Shown: in pieces, positions 1 through 8,082 of the stretch
Position numbering within the stretch: position 1 is the first letter of the stretch
Layout: each line of letters starts with the position of its first letter
NCBI RefSeq assembly: GCF_003970795.1
Contig: NZ_RWKW01000020.1
Span: 49,014-113,013, forward strand
DNA: 64,000 nt
From: Aquibium carbonis
GTDB taxonomy: Bacteria > Pseudomonadota > Alphaproteobacteria > Rhizobiales > Rhizobiaceae
Direction: 5' to 3'
Translations under genes and position numbers: made by a program
The notes under the pieces: model-generated
What the model was told of the DNA's origin: nothing
What the model saw: only the letters and a program-made list of their open reading frames with translations
Database searches by the model: none

Positions 1-861
1 ATAGGTCTTCAGCGTCCCGTTCCTCAACAGCCTGATCGCCTTGTGCGCCGAATTCGCGATCGGCACGATCTGGTCGTCCTCGCCATGGATCAGGAGGACC
101 GGCACCGTGATCGCCTCGAGGTCTTCGGTGAAGTCGGTTTCCGAGAAGGCCTTGATGCAGTCGTAGTGAGCCTTCGCGCCACCGGCCATGCCCTGGCGCC
201 ACCAGTTGTCGATCATGCCCTCGCTGACCTTCGCGCCGTCGCGGTTGAAGCCGTAGAACGGGCCCGCCGGAATGTCGCGGAAGAACTGCGCCCGGTTGGC
301 GATCAGGGCCGCGCGGAAACCGTCGAACACCTCGAGCGGAATGCCGTCGGGATTGGCTGCCGAGGCGACCATGACCGGCGGCACCGCCCCGATCAGGACG
401 GCCCTGGCGACCCGGCCGGCCTCCGCGCGTGCCGCATAGCGCGCAACCTCGCCGCCGCCGGTGGAGTGGCCGATATGGACGGCGTTCCTCAGATCGAGCG
501 CCCGGGCGAGGTCGGCCACGTCGGCCGCGTAGGTGTCCATGTCGTTGCCGGTGTCCGTCTGGTCCGACCGGCCGTGACCGCGCCGGTCATGGGCCACGAC
601 GCGATATCCCCGTTCCAGGAAGTACAGCATCTGATTGTCCCAGTCGTCGCCCGAGAGCGGCCAGCCATGGTGGAAGACGATGGGCTGGGCGTCCTTCGGC
701 CCCCAGTCCTTGTAGAAGAGAGTGGTTCCGTCCGAGGTCTTGATCGTCGACATCGTCATGTCTCCTTGGTTTTGAGCGAAGGTCATGCGTGGCATCATCA
801 ACAGGGTGGCCGCCGCCGTCCCTGAGGAAATCAGTGTTCGCCGCGTGAGATCGAAGGTCAT
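1..861 (-). CDS. Tat-targeted alpha/beta hydrolase, non-heme haloperoxidase family (3' end beyond window)
   Basis: The reverse strand encodes 287 codons with no stop before the window edge, so the C-terminus is missing. The core matches cofactor-free haloperoxidase/arylesterase hydrolases: TTLFYKDWG near the start, HHGWPLSGDDWD, the nucleophile elbow GHSTGGG, and IHGEDDQIVP towards the third catalytic residue. Such enzymes act on esters or small acids; the substrate is unknown. The usual family start would be the ATG at 753, which has its own AAGGAG about 8 bases upstream. The frame is open to an ATG at 861, preceded by AGGAAAGG, and this longer form begins LTRRTLISSG, a hydrophobic stretch and an Ala-Gln end, which looks like a twin-arginine export signal. 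I prefer 861 because of that signal. The cyclase gene ends 46 bases upstream on the same strand. Confidence 0.8.
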   Translation of the reverse strand, partial: MTFDLTRRTLISSGTAAATLLMMPRMTFAQNQGDMTMSTIKTSDGTTLFYKDWGPKDAQPIVFHHGWPLSGDDWDNQMLYFLERGYRVVAHDRRGHGRSDQTDTGNDMDTYAADVADLARALDLRNAVHIGHSTGGGEVARYAARAEAGRVARAVLIGAVPPVMVASAANPDGIPLEVFDGFRAALIANRAQFFRDIPAGPFYGFNRDGAKVSEGMIDNWWRQGMAGGAKAHYDCIKAFSETDFTEDLEAITVPVLLIHGEDDQIVPIANSAHKAIRLLRNGTLKTY

Positions 862-907
862 TGCCTTTCCTTTCGGTTCCCTGTCCCTGGATGAGCGGAC
901 CGGGTGG

Positions 908-2101
908 TCAGCACCTGTAGATCTTCTGTTTCCCCTCGAATCCCTTGAACTCGACTTCCGCGGCGACCCTCGGCATCGTGCAAAGATACTCCGCGACGGT
1001 GCCCGACGCGACGTGCTTGAGGGAAAGGTCGGACGCCGCCGCCAGCAGCCGCGCCGCATAGTTGACCGGCCGGCCGATGGCAGTGAAGTCGAGCCGGTTC
1101 GCACCGCCGATGTTGCCGTAGTGGAACCGTCCCGCATGCAGCGCCCAGCGGAAGGCGACGTCCCTGCCGACCGGTGCGCGGGCAAGCCTTTCCTCGCCTT
1201 CCATGATGGTCTGCCGCGCCGACCGCACGGCGTCGTCGATCAGGCGGCTGCCGCCATAGGGAAAGATGGCGAAGAAGCCGTCGCCGAGGAACTTGAGGAT
1301 TTCCCCGCCATTGGCTTCCACCAGGGGCACGACGACGTCGAAGGCGTCGTTGAGCGTCTCCACCATCTGCTCCCCGGTCAGCTGGTTCGACAGTTCGGTG
1401 AAGCCGATCAGGTCGGCGAACAGGATCGCGGCGGCAATTTCCTCGCCATCGCCGCGACGGATGCGGCCTTGCAGGATCTGGTTGCCGCTGCCGCGCCCGA
1501 CATAGGTCGAGATGATGCAGGCCGCGTTCATTCTGAGCAGGTACGCCTCGACCACCCGCGCCAGCGGCTGGCGCACCCGTTCGAGGGCGGCGAGCTGGTC
1601 TCCGGTGAACCCCGCCGCATGCCGCGTCGCGAACGTGGCCGCATGCGTCTCGCCCGTCGTGAAGATCAGCGGCTGCGCGAGGTAGTCGGTGAAACCCTCC
1701 TCGCGAAGGTCGGCCAGGATGGTGAACTCGGTCAGCGACGCCGGGCTGGTCAGCATTCGCCGGACCGAGGTCTGGCGCGAGGTGACCAGGGGAAGCGGGT
1801 TCTCGAGATGCTGGTCCGGCGAGAACAGGCTGATGGGACCTTCCTGCATCGTCACCCCCTCGGCGCTGGTCCACAGGAAGCGGCGGGCGGCGACATTGGG
1901 ATGCAGCGTGTTGATGAAGAGGCCGACGCGGTCGAGCGGAACCCCTGCCGCGAGCAGTCGTCGGCACACTTCCTCGACGAAGGAACGGGCATCGGTGCTC
2001 GACCGCGCGCCGTCGACCAGCCAGGCGACGAGGACATAGATCTGCCGGTGATCGACGCCGGGCCGCTCGGCGACGGGATCGAATTTGGGTGTGACAAGCA
2101 T
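908..2101 (-). CDS. Soluble class III adenylate cyclase
   Basis: A 397-residue protein with no signal peptide or membrane segment. The N-terminal half (about 1-210) is an alpha-helical region found in soluble rhizobial cyclases with no recognisable sensor fold. The C-terminal half is a class III catalytic domain: FADLIGFTELS carries the first metal-binding Asp, LKFLGDGFFAIFP carries the second metal Asp and a Lys in the purine-selecting position, and DFTAIGRPVNYAARL carries the matching Asp and the transition-state Asn/Arg pair. The Lys/Asp combination predicts ATP rather than GTP as substrate. It lies between two hydrolases on the same strand. The input signal cannot be read from sequence. 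Confidence 0.88.
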   Translation of the reverse strand: MLVTPKFDPVAERPGVDHRQIYVLVAWLVDGARSSTDARSFVEEVCRRLLAAGVPLDRVGLFINTLHPNVAARRFLWTSAEGVTMQEGPISLFSPDQHLENPLPLVTSRQTSVRRMLTSPASLTEFTILADLREEGFTDYLAQPLIFTTGETHAATFATRHAAGFTGDQLAALERVRQPLARVVEAYLLRMNAACIISTYVGRGSGNQILQGRIRRGDGEEIAAAILFADLIGFTELSNQLTGEQMVETLNDAFDVVVPLVEANGGEILKFLGDGFFAIFPYGGSRLIDDAVRSARQTIMEGEERLARAPVGRDVAFRWALHAGRFHYGNIGGANRLDFTAIGRPVNYAARLLAAASDLSLKHVASGTVAEYLCTMPRVAAEVEFKGFEGKQKIYRC

Positions 2102-2319
2102 GATCTGACTCTCTGGTTCTACTGGTTCATGATCCGGGTTGCCCGGCTCGGGAGCCGGTGCCGTTTTCTTGCGGGAAGCGACCCCGGCCCAGGCCAGGGC
2201 CAGCCGCTTCCGCCTTCCCGGGCGACCCTGCGCGTGAAGGCCTTCCTCGTCTCCCGGCCCGCGGGAGGGGACAGGCGTCGCCGAAGACGCCGCCTGTTAG
2301 CCTGCTGCGGCACCCGGCA

Positions 2320-3114
2320 TCAGCGCGCGGCTTGGGCCGAGCCCTGCGCCGCGCGGTGGATCACATCGGCGACCAGCTTCGGCTGCGTCATGAACACCGC
2401 GTGGCTGGCCGGGACTTCGGTGATCTCGGCGCCGATGCGCTCGGCCATGGCGCGCAGCATGCGCTGGTCGAAAGCCTTGTCCTCGGTGGCGATGACGGCC
2501 CAGCTGGGCTTGGTGCGCCAGGCCGCATGTTCCAGCCGGGTGGCGAAGACGGACATGTCGATCGGCACCTGCGAAACCCGCATGAAGGCCGCGTCCGCGT
2601 CGCTGGTGTCGTTAGCGAAGCCGATCTTGAACTTGTCGAGGTTGATGAACCCGAAGCCGTCGGCTCCCACGTCGATGACGAATTCCGGCGGCGTCTGGAA
2701 ACCCTCGTACTGCTGCGACGTCGTCTCGCCGGCGTCGGGCGAGAGGGCCGACACGTAGACGAGGCCCTCGACCTTGGGGTGGACGCCCGCCTCCGTGATG
2801 ACGGTCCCGCCCCATGAATGGCCGACGAGGATGGTCGGACCGTCCTGGCGGTCGAGGATGCGCGTCGTCGCCGCGACGTCCTCGGCAAGCGAGGTCAGCG
2901 GGTTCTGGACGATGGAGACGCGATACCCGCGAGCGGTCAGCTCGTCGTAGACCCCGCGCCAGCCCGACCCGTCGGCGAAGGCGCCGTGCACCAGCACGAC
3001 GTTGCGCACTGCCTGATCGTCGGCGATCCGGTCTGCGGCCGGCGCGCTGGTGACCGCAGCGAGGCCCGCAATCGCGGCCGTCGCCATCAAGAAGCTTCCC
3101 ATCCTGGCACTCAT
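2320..3114 (-). CDS. Secreted alpha/beta hydrolase (AB_hydrolase_6 type)
   Basis: A 264-residue protein with an N-terminal signal sequence (basic start, hydrophobic ATAAIAGLAAVTSA, cleavage near APA-AD). The fold is marked by NVVLVHGAFADGSGW (oxyanion region), the nucleophile motif GHSWGGTVI, a late acidic site in the ATEDKAFD segment and the catalytic His in ASHAVF. Close families are described as esterases or plain alpha/beta hydrolases, and the substrate is not predictable. The ATG at 3114 is supported by AAAGGA about 8 bases upstream. It diverges from an OhrR-like MarR gene, with palindromic operators in the shared 144-base region, so repression by that regulator is a reasonable inference. 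Confidence 0.86.
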   Translation of the reverse strand: MSARMGSFLMATAAIAGLAAVTSAPAADRIADDQAVRNVVLVHGAFADGSGWRGVYDELTARGYRVSIVQNPLTSLAEDVAATTRILDRQDGPTILVGHSWGGTVITEAGVHPKVEGLVYVSALSPDAGETTSQQYEGFQTPPEFVIDVGADGFGFINLDKFKIGFANDTSDADAAFMRVSQVPIDMSVFATRLEHAAWRTKPSWAVIATEDKAFDQRMLRAMAERIGAEITEVPASHAVFMTQPKLVADVIHRAAQGSAQAAR

Positions 3115-3137
3115 GGTGTGGTCCTTTCTTTGTTCTT

Positions 3138-3154
3138 GCGATAACTGTTATCGC
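3138..3154. promoter_or_regulatory. Palindromic operator 1, probable MarR site
   Basis: GCGATAACTGTTATCGC has 8-base arms around one central base. It sits 24 bases upstream of the secreted hydrolase start, between the two divergent genes. The same TTATCGCGA core recurs at the second site, as expected for repeated binding of one dimeric MarR protein. Confidence 0.7.
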
Positions 3155-3185
3155 GACAATCCCCATATAGGCCTGGACAATGAGC

Positions 3186-3214
3186 TTGTCCAGCATAATT
3201 TTTATCGCGATATT
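3186..3214 (+). promoter_or_regulatory. Promoter of the MarR gene with overlapping operator 2
   Basis: A -35-like TTGTCC (3186-3191) and a -10-like GATATT (3209-3214) are separated by 17 bases. The perfect 10-base palindrome TATCGCGATA (3203-3212) overlaps the -10, so a bound repressor would block the promoter: an autoregulation layout. The -35 also forms the right arm of an 8-base inverted repeat, CTGGACAA/TTGTCCAG, at 3173-3193. Confidence 0.6.
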
Positions 3215-3258
3215 CTTTTTCGAGCGGATCTGCTAAGAGAGCCTCAAGGGAGACACCG

Positions 3259-3729
3259 ATGACGAACGACGAAACGAACGAGCCCCTACCGCTGGACGAC
3301 CAGCTCTGCTACGCCATCTACTCGGCCGGCATGGCGATCCAGCGCGTCTACAAGCCCCTGCTGGACGATCTCGGGCTGACCTATCCCCAGTATCTCGTCC
3401 TCAACGTGCTCTGGCGTCAGGACGAACTCACCGTGGGCGGCATCGCCGAGAGACTGGCGCTGGAGTCGAGCACCCTCACCCCTTTGCTCAAGCGCCTCGA
3501 AGCGGCTGGCTTCCTGCGACGGACACGAAACCCCCTGAATGAACGCCAGGTGGTCGTCGCGCTGACCGATCAGGGTCGGGCCCTCCGGTCACGGGCCGGC
3601 TGCCTGGCCGACGCGCTGCTCGCCGCTTCAGGCCAAAGCGCGACCCGACTCAACGACCTCAATCGCGAGGTGCGCGATCTGCGCGACGCGATCTATGCCG
3701 GCATCGGCGACTGGGGCGGCGCGGCCTGA
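3259..3729 (+). CDS. OhrR-type MarR family redox-responsive repressor
   Basis: A 156-residue winged-helix protein. It opens with LDDQLCYAIYSAG, the OhrR subfamily signature; Cys17 is in the place of the peroxide-sensing cysteine of OhrR proteins. The DNA-binding region is visible as LTVGGIAERL, ESSTLTPLLKRLEAAG and the wing RRTRNPLNERQ. OhrR proteins usually control ohr (organic hydroperoxide reductase), but here the divergent neighbour is a secreted hydrolase and no ohr is in view. Two TATCGCGA-type palindromes lie in the shared upstream region, so autoregulation plus control of the hydrolase is inferred. A CAAGGGAG-like ribosome site precedes the ATG. Confidence 0.87.
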   Translation: MTNDETNEPLPLDDQLCYAIYSAGMAIQRVYKPLLDDLGLTYPQYLVLNVLWRQDELTVGGIAERLALESSTLTPLLKRLEAAGFLRRTRNPLNERQVVVALTDQGRALRSRAGCLADALLAASGQSATRLNDLNREVRDLRDAIYAGIGDWGGAA

Positions 3730-4150
3730 CGGCCGTCGCCATCCGGCGCAGCGCGGCGGTCCCGCCGCCTGCCCCCCGCCGCGGGGATCAACGCCAGAGC
3801 CGCCCGGTGCGGCCGCACGGCCGCGGGCCTGAGCGCCTCTGGATCCCGTCGTCGTGCTCGGGCTCACCTGATCGGACTTCATCCGGGGACCGCTTCCGCG
3901 GTGCCGGAGGCAGGCAAGACCGGTCCTGTTCGATGGGTGAAGAGTACCGTGCGGAACGCCCGAAGCCGGTCGAACGCCGCAAGTGGTTTTATATCAAAAG
4001 GTTAGGCATGGCATACGGCCTGAGCCGACCATCAGCCGAGCGCGCGGGCGGCGAACCCGGCGCGCCGATGGCGGCCTAACTGGATTTTTACCGCCGGAGG
4101 CCATAGTATAGGAGATGCGTGTGGCGTTCGAGCATGGGAGATGGCAAGTG
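3730..4150. other. Intergenic region without a recognisable gene
   Basis: About 420 bases between the MarR gene and the PagL-like gene. It holds an AT-richer stretch near 3985-4010 that could include a promoter for the downstream gene, and GC-rich sequence with short open frames that have no support. No RNA gene or strong terminator was recognised. Confidence 0.4.
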
Positions 4151-4759
4151 ATGCGGGGTCGCTTGGCCAGACACGGGATGAGCCTGCTCGGCGCGTTGAC
4201 AGTCCTGTTCTGGCTGTCCCCCGACGCCTTTGCCGGCAACGAACGCAGCCGCAATTCGGTTCTTCTGTTCGGCGGGCCGATGATGCAGGGACATTTCCCC
4301 GGCGACGCCATCATTCCTTTCGGCAGTCGCTTCGACAGGCGCATGATCCTCGGCGCGGCGCTCCAGCACGATTTCGTCCGTTTCGAAAACGGCGTGAGCT
4401 TTGGCACGGAAGCCGGCGTGGCGGCCCGGGTGGGTCCCGACGTCAGCGGCGAGGTGTGGGGAGGCGTTTCGGCCACGCATGTCGGGCCGACCATTGGCCC
4501 CATCACCATCTCGCCCTCGCTGGTGGTCGGCCTCTCCGCGGTCAACAAGGCGGTGGGGATCGAAAGTCGGCGCAGGGGCGCGAAAGGCGATGCCCGGCTC
4601 CTGTTCTACCTCGGCCCCGAACTGCAATTCCGCTCCTCGGCGCTGCCGGGCGTCGCGTTGGTGTACCGCATTCACCATCGATCCGGCGCATGGCACACGC
4701 TGGGCAACATGCGCGACGCGACCAATTCGAACGTGATCGGTCTGAAGATCGACTTCTGA
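4151..4759 (+). CDS. Outer-membrane beta-barrel, PagL-like acyloxyacyl hydrolase candidate
   Basis: About 202 residues. A signal peptide is clear (basic RGRLARHG, hydrophobic SLLGALTVLFWL, SPDAFA cleavage). The rest is short amphipathic strands rich in Gly and aromatics, ending in a C-terminal Phe (GLKIDF), as in outer-membrane barrels. Near the end, VYRIHHRSG places a His-x-Ser pair in the context used by lipid A 3-O-deacylases of the PagL family, which remove an acyl chain from lipid A. The assignment rests on that motif, barrel size and position, so it is tentative. An ATG at 4115 is in frame, but the start at 4151 gives a normal signal peptide and has GGGAG at better spacing. Confidence 0.6.
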   Translation: MRGRLARHGMSLLGALTVLFWLSPDAFAGNERSRNSVLLFGGPMMQGHFPGDAIIPFGSRFDRRMILGAALQHDFVRFENGVSFGTEAGVAARVGPDVSGEVWGGVSATHVGPTIGPITISPSLVVGLSAVNKAVGIESRRRGAKGDARLLFYLGPELQFRSSALPGVALVYRIHHRSGAWHTLGNMRDATNSNVIGLKIDF

Positions 4760-4907
4760 CGCAACCGTTCCAGGGCCATCGCGACCGCTTGACGACCAAC
4801 CCGAAATCGCCGACTGACCGGGACCGCCAACCGCCCTGCCCCAGCCCCGTCACGAGGCCCCGGGCACACACAGCGCTTCCGGCAAGTCGCCGGCGTGAGG
4901 GAGCCCG

Positions 4908-5357
4908 ATGCAGACCGTCTTCATCCTCAACGGACCAAACCTGAACCTCCTCGGCAAGCGACAGCCCGAGATCTACGGCCGCGAGACCCTCGCCGACGTG
5001 GAGGCGGGCTGCCGCGCGCTGGCGGGCGAACTCGGCTTCGACATCCGGTTCGCCCAGTCCAATGCCGAGCACCAGATCATCGACTGGATCCATGAAGCCC
5101 GCGAGGCGGCGGCCGGCATCATCATCAATCCCGGCGCCTTCACCCACACGTCCGTGGCCATTCTCGATGCCCTCAACGCCTTCGAAGGGCCGGTGCTCGA
5201 GGTGCACATCTCGAACGTGCACAAGCGGGAGAGCTTCCGCCATCATTCCTATGTGTCGCTGCGGGCCGACGGCGTGATCGCCGGCTTCGGGGTCGAGGGC
5301 TACGTTCTGGCGACGCGGCGCATGGCGACGCTGATCCTCGAGGGCCGATCTGCATAG
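4908..5357 (+). CDS. aroQ: Type II 3-dehydroquinate dehydratase
   Basis: A 149-residue protein, the normal size for the dodecameric type II enzyme that converts 3-dehydroquinate to 3-dehydroshikimate in the shikimate pathway. Conserved elements are [20 protein letters not shown] with the lid Arg18 and catalytic Tyr23, [11 protein letters not shown] (Asn74, His80), EVHISN with catalytic His100, and Arg111. GAGGGAG lies upstream of the ATG. In many rhizobia aroQ is followed by accB-accC; here it is followed by a terminator and a Crp/Fnr gene. It may therefore be a second copy, or the usual cluster has been split. Confidence 0.95.
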   Translation: MQTVFILNGPNLNLLGKRQPEIYGRETLADVEAGCRALAGELGFDIRFAQSNAEHQIIDWIHEAREAAAGIIINPGAFTHTSVAILDALNAFEGPVLEVHISNVHKRESFRHHSYVSLRADGVIAGFGVEGYVLATRRMATLILEGRSA

Positions 5358-5435
5358 ACGGAACGGAACCCGGACGCATTTCGGGGGTTGCTGGCAAGCC
5401 GACGCAAACTTGGCCCAACAACCTCCTGCGACGGT

Positions 5436-5470
5436 CGCGCCGTTGCGCGTGTCGCAACGGCGCGTTCTTT
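5436..5470 (+). terminator. Intrinsic terminator after aroQ
   Basis: A perfect 12-bp stem, CGCGCCGTTGCG/CGCAACGGCGCG (5436-5447 and 5453-5464), with a 5-base loop, followed by TTCTTT. It lies 78 bases after the aroQ stop. It also argues against starting the next gene upstream of this point. Confidence 0.8.
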
Positions 5471-5567
5471 GCCGCTGCTGGCGGCCGGCGATGCCGTGCG
5501 ATACCCGTGGAACCAGATGGCGTCTCATCCATTGGATGGATACGTTCAATGGCGCGGGGGCCCAGAC

Positions 5568-6413
5568 ATGTCATCGATCACACAAGCCGGCCTGAAGACG
5601 GAAAACGCCTCCGGGTCGCGCATCCTGCTTCTCGACCCCGCGCCTCCCAGCGGAAACGGCGCGGCCGGCGCCTCCACCGACACACACCGCTTCGACGCGC
5701 AGCCCCTGATTGCATCGCTGGAACGGCGCGACGCCCTTTCCGACGAGGAGCGGCAGGCGCTCCGTGACCTTCCCTGGCGCCTGAAGCGCTATGGCGACAG
5801 CGAGGAAATCGTCGCCGAGGCGTCCCGTCCGACCGAGAGCTGCCTTCTCGTCGACGGCATCGCGGCGCGCAGCCGCCATCTCGCCAACGGCAACCGCCAG
5901 TTGACCGCACTGCATGTCTCGGGTGACTTCGTCGACATGCACGGCTTCTTCCTGAAGGTGATGGATCACGCCGTGGTGGCGCTGACGCCCGTCACGGTCG
6001 CCTTCGTGCCCCATCGCGACGTGCAGCGTCTCGCGACGGAGATGCCGCATCTCGGACGCATGCTGTTCATGATGGTCGCCATCGACGCCGCCATCCAGCG
6101 CAACTGGATCGCGTGCATGGGACGCATGGAGCCGATCCGCCATCTCGCCTACATGGTGTGCGAGGTCTACAAGCGGCTGGAGATCGTCGGCCGTGTCGAG
6201 AACGGCTCGTTCGACTTTCCGCTCACCCAGGCCGAAATCGCCGATCTGGTCGGACTTTCCATCGTCCACACCAACCGGACGCTGCAGGATCTGCGCGCCA
6301 CCGGGTTCACGACCTGGAAAGGCAACCGGATCGTGATCCACGACTGGGACGGCCTGGCCAAACTCGCCGATTTCGACCCCACCTACCTCAACCTGTTCCA
6401 CCACCCGCGCTAA
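5568..6413 (+). CDS. Crp/Fnr family transcriptional regulator
   Basis: 281 residues from the ATG at 5568; an in-frame start at 5388 is rejected because it would span the aroQ terminator. The N-terminal double-stranded beta-helix domain contains YGDSEEIVAEASRPTESCLLVDG and the C-terminal helix-turn-helix reads LTQAEIADLVGLSIVHTNRTLQDLR. The loop where cAMP-binding Crp proteins have an Arg-Ser pair reads KVMDHAVVAL, so canonical cAMP binding looks unlikely, and there is no Fnr-type cysteine cluster. It matches the rhizobial subgroup with a GDFVDMHGF motif whose ligand is not generally known. The Slam/FecR/cyclase locus begins 293 bases downstream; any regulatory link is speculation. Confidence 0.85.
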   Translation: MSSITQAGLKTENASGSRILLLDPAPPSGNGAAGASTDTHRFDAQPLIASLERRDALSDEERQALRDLPWRLKRYGDSEEIVAEASRPTESCLLVDGIAARSRHLANGNRQLTALHVSGDFVDMHGFFLKVMDHAVVALTPVTVAFVPHRDVQRLATEMPHLGRMLFMMVAIDAAIQRNWIACMGRMEPIRHLAYMVCEVYKRLEIVGRVENGSFDFPLTQAEIADLVGLSIVHTNRTLQDLRATGFTTWKGNRIVIHDWDGLAKLADFDPTYLNLFHHPR

Positions 6414-6437
6414 AGCGACACGCTCTAAGACTTCAAA

Positions 6438-6481
6438 CGGCCGGTTCGATCCGATGCGAGGGCACCGGATCGAACCGGCCG
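6438..6481. repeat. Perfect 16-bp inverted repeat between crp-like and Slam-like genes
   Basis: Arms 6438-6453 and 6466-6481 (CGGCCGGTTCGATCCG and its exact complement) enclose a 12-base loop. There is no T-run, so it is either a bulky transcription stop for the upstream gene or an intergenic palindromic element. The rest of 6414-6706 is AT-richer, with a TTGACA hexamer at 6644-6649 that could belong to the next promoter, although no good -10 follows. Confidence 0.6.
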
Positions 6482-6706
6482 AACGCCAAGAAGTATATTT
6501 GCTTGTTCTTGCGCAATGTCCGGTAATGACAACTTTAGGCAACAAGAACAGCTCTGCCTCTGAATTAGGCGGAGAAGTGTCTCCGAAACGACACAGCCTG
6601 CGAGCGGGCGTTCAGGCTGGCGTTTGTTGCAATCAGCATCTCGTTGACACCCCCGGAGGTTTGACGCAACGTCAGCCGAATTGAACGCCGGCTTCCGGGG
6701 GAATTC

Positions 6707-8080
6707 GTGCGCGTGTGGACGCAAGCAATCCTGGCTGGAGCGCTCGTTGCCTTTGCAACGAGCGCGTCGGCCCAGACGAATACGAACGTGGCGCCCAAGG
6801 TGGTGGCCGCGCCGCAGGTCGGCGTCGACATCGCCACGCTTCAGGCCAAGCGCAGCGCGCTTTTCCAGCGCATGCTCGAGAAGCCGGACGATCTCGACGC
6901 CGCGTTTCAGTATGCGGCGCTGTCGGCGCAGGTCGGGGACCTGGAAGCCGCCATCGCCACCCTCGAGCGCATGCTGATCTTCGCGCCGGGACTCCCCCGG
7001 CTGCAGCTGGAGCTCGGCGTGCTCTACTACCGCCTCGGCGCCTATGTCACCGCACGCACCTATTTCCAGGCGGCGATCGCCGGACCGCAGGTGCCGGATG
7101 CGGTTCGCCTCAAGGTCGAGGAATACCTGTCGGGCATCGCGACGGCGGAGATGGACACCCGCTTTTCCGGCCAGCTTCGCGCCGGCGTGCGCTACCAGAC
7201 CAACGCCAACCGCGCGCCGGGTCTCGGCACCGTGCTCACCAGCGGCGGCCTGACGATCGATCCGGGCTCCGTCGGCGCGGCGGACGGCAATGCCTACATC
7301 GCCGGCAATCTGCATGGGAGCTACGACCTGCCGAGCCAGGGCGATTCGCTCGAAGCCGACCTCGTCTTCTACGGCTCCAAGCAGTTCAAGCGCGACGAGC
7401 TGGACACCGCCCTGGCCGAGCTGACCTTCGGCCCGGCCTTCGACATGGGCCGTTTCGGCGTCGACAACGCCGTGCTCGGCGTCTACGGCATCGCGTCGGG
7501 CGTGTTCGTCGACGACCATTTCTATTCGGCGGCCGGCGGCATCGGCACCCGCTTCGTCATTCGCCCGACGGCGCGCACGTCCAGCCTCACCGCCTTCGAA
7601 TATCGCTATCGCGACTACCAGGAATCGAGCGCGGCCCCGACCGCGAACCGGCGCGACGGCAACGAGTACCGCCTGTACACCAGCAACAGCTACATCGTCA
7701 CGCCGGTCCTGATGCTCAACGGCGGCGGCTACGTCCAGCGCACCGAATCCGACTTCGGTTATCTCGCCTATGTCGAGGCCGGCGTCTCCGCCAGTTTCAG
7801 CTATGCCTTCGCCTCGCCTTTCGGCAAGTCCTACGGGCCGTGGACGCTTTCGCCGACGGCCGGTTACGTCTATCGCGACTACGACGATCCCGACCCGGTC
7901 ATCGATCCGACGTTGTCGGAGGTCGACCACGAGGCCTATGTCGGCGCCAGCCTGCTGGTGCCCGTCGCCAAGAGCTGGTCGCTCATGGCCGACACGGAAT
8001 ACCGCAACGTCAGTTCGAACTACGCGATCCGGGATTACGACAATCTCTCCGTCTCGCTCAGCGTCGTGAAGAGGTTCTGA
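6707..8080 (+). CDS. Slam-like outer-membrane translocon (TPR plus DUF560-type barrel)
   Basis: 457 residues from a GTG preceded by GGGGGA. A signal peptide (ILAGALVAFATSASAQ) is followed by a helical TPR-like part (about 40-145, with AAFQYAALSAQVGDLEAAI and LELGVLYYRLGAYVTARTYF). Then RFSGQLRAGVRYQTNANRAP opens a C-terminal beta-barrel of repeated aromatic strands ending in VSLSVVKRF. This order, periplasmic TPRs followed by a barrel starting with a D/QTNxN-type motif, is that of surface lipoprotein assembly modifiers (Slam), which move substrate proteins across the outer membrane. The gene 2 bases downstream encodes a plausible substrate. The family call is from architecture and motif resemblance. 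Confidence 0.7.
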   Translation: MRVWTQAILAGALVAFATSASAQTNTNVAPKVVAAPQVGVDIATLQAKRSALFQRMLEKPDDLDAAFQYAALSAQVGDLEAAIATLERMLIFAPGLPRLQLELGVLYYRLGAYVTARTYFQAAIAGPQVPDAVRLKVEEYLSGIATAEMDTRFSGQLRAGVRYQTNANRAPGLGTVLTSGGLTIDPGSVGAADGNAYIAGNLHGSYDLPSQGDSLEADLVFYGSKQFKRDELDTALAELTFGPAFDMGRFGVDNAVLGVYGIASGVFVDDHFYSAAGGIGTRFVIRPTARTSSLTAFEYRYRDYQESSAAPTANRRDGNEYRLYTSNSYIVTPVLMLNGGGYVQRTESDFGYLAYVEAGVSASFSYAFASPFGKSYGPWTLSPTAGYVYRDYDDPDPVIDPTLSEVDHEAYVGASLLVPVAKSWSLMADTEYRNVSSNYAIRDYDNLSVSLSVVKRF

Positions 8081-8082
8081 TC

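Noticed and set aside
6715..8082. A 2031-codon reading frame that runs through the Slam-like gene into the FecR gene
   Set aside because: The first 456 codons are out of frame with the Slam-like protein and have the Arg/Pro/Ala composition of a shifted high-GC frame. The real FecR start is the ATG at 8083 with a signal peptide.
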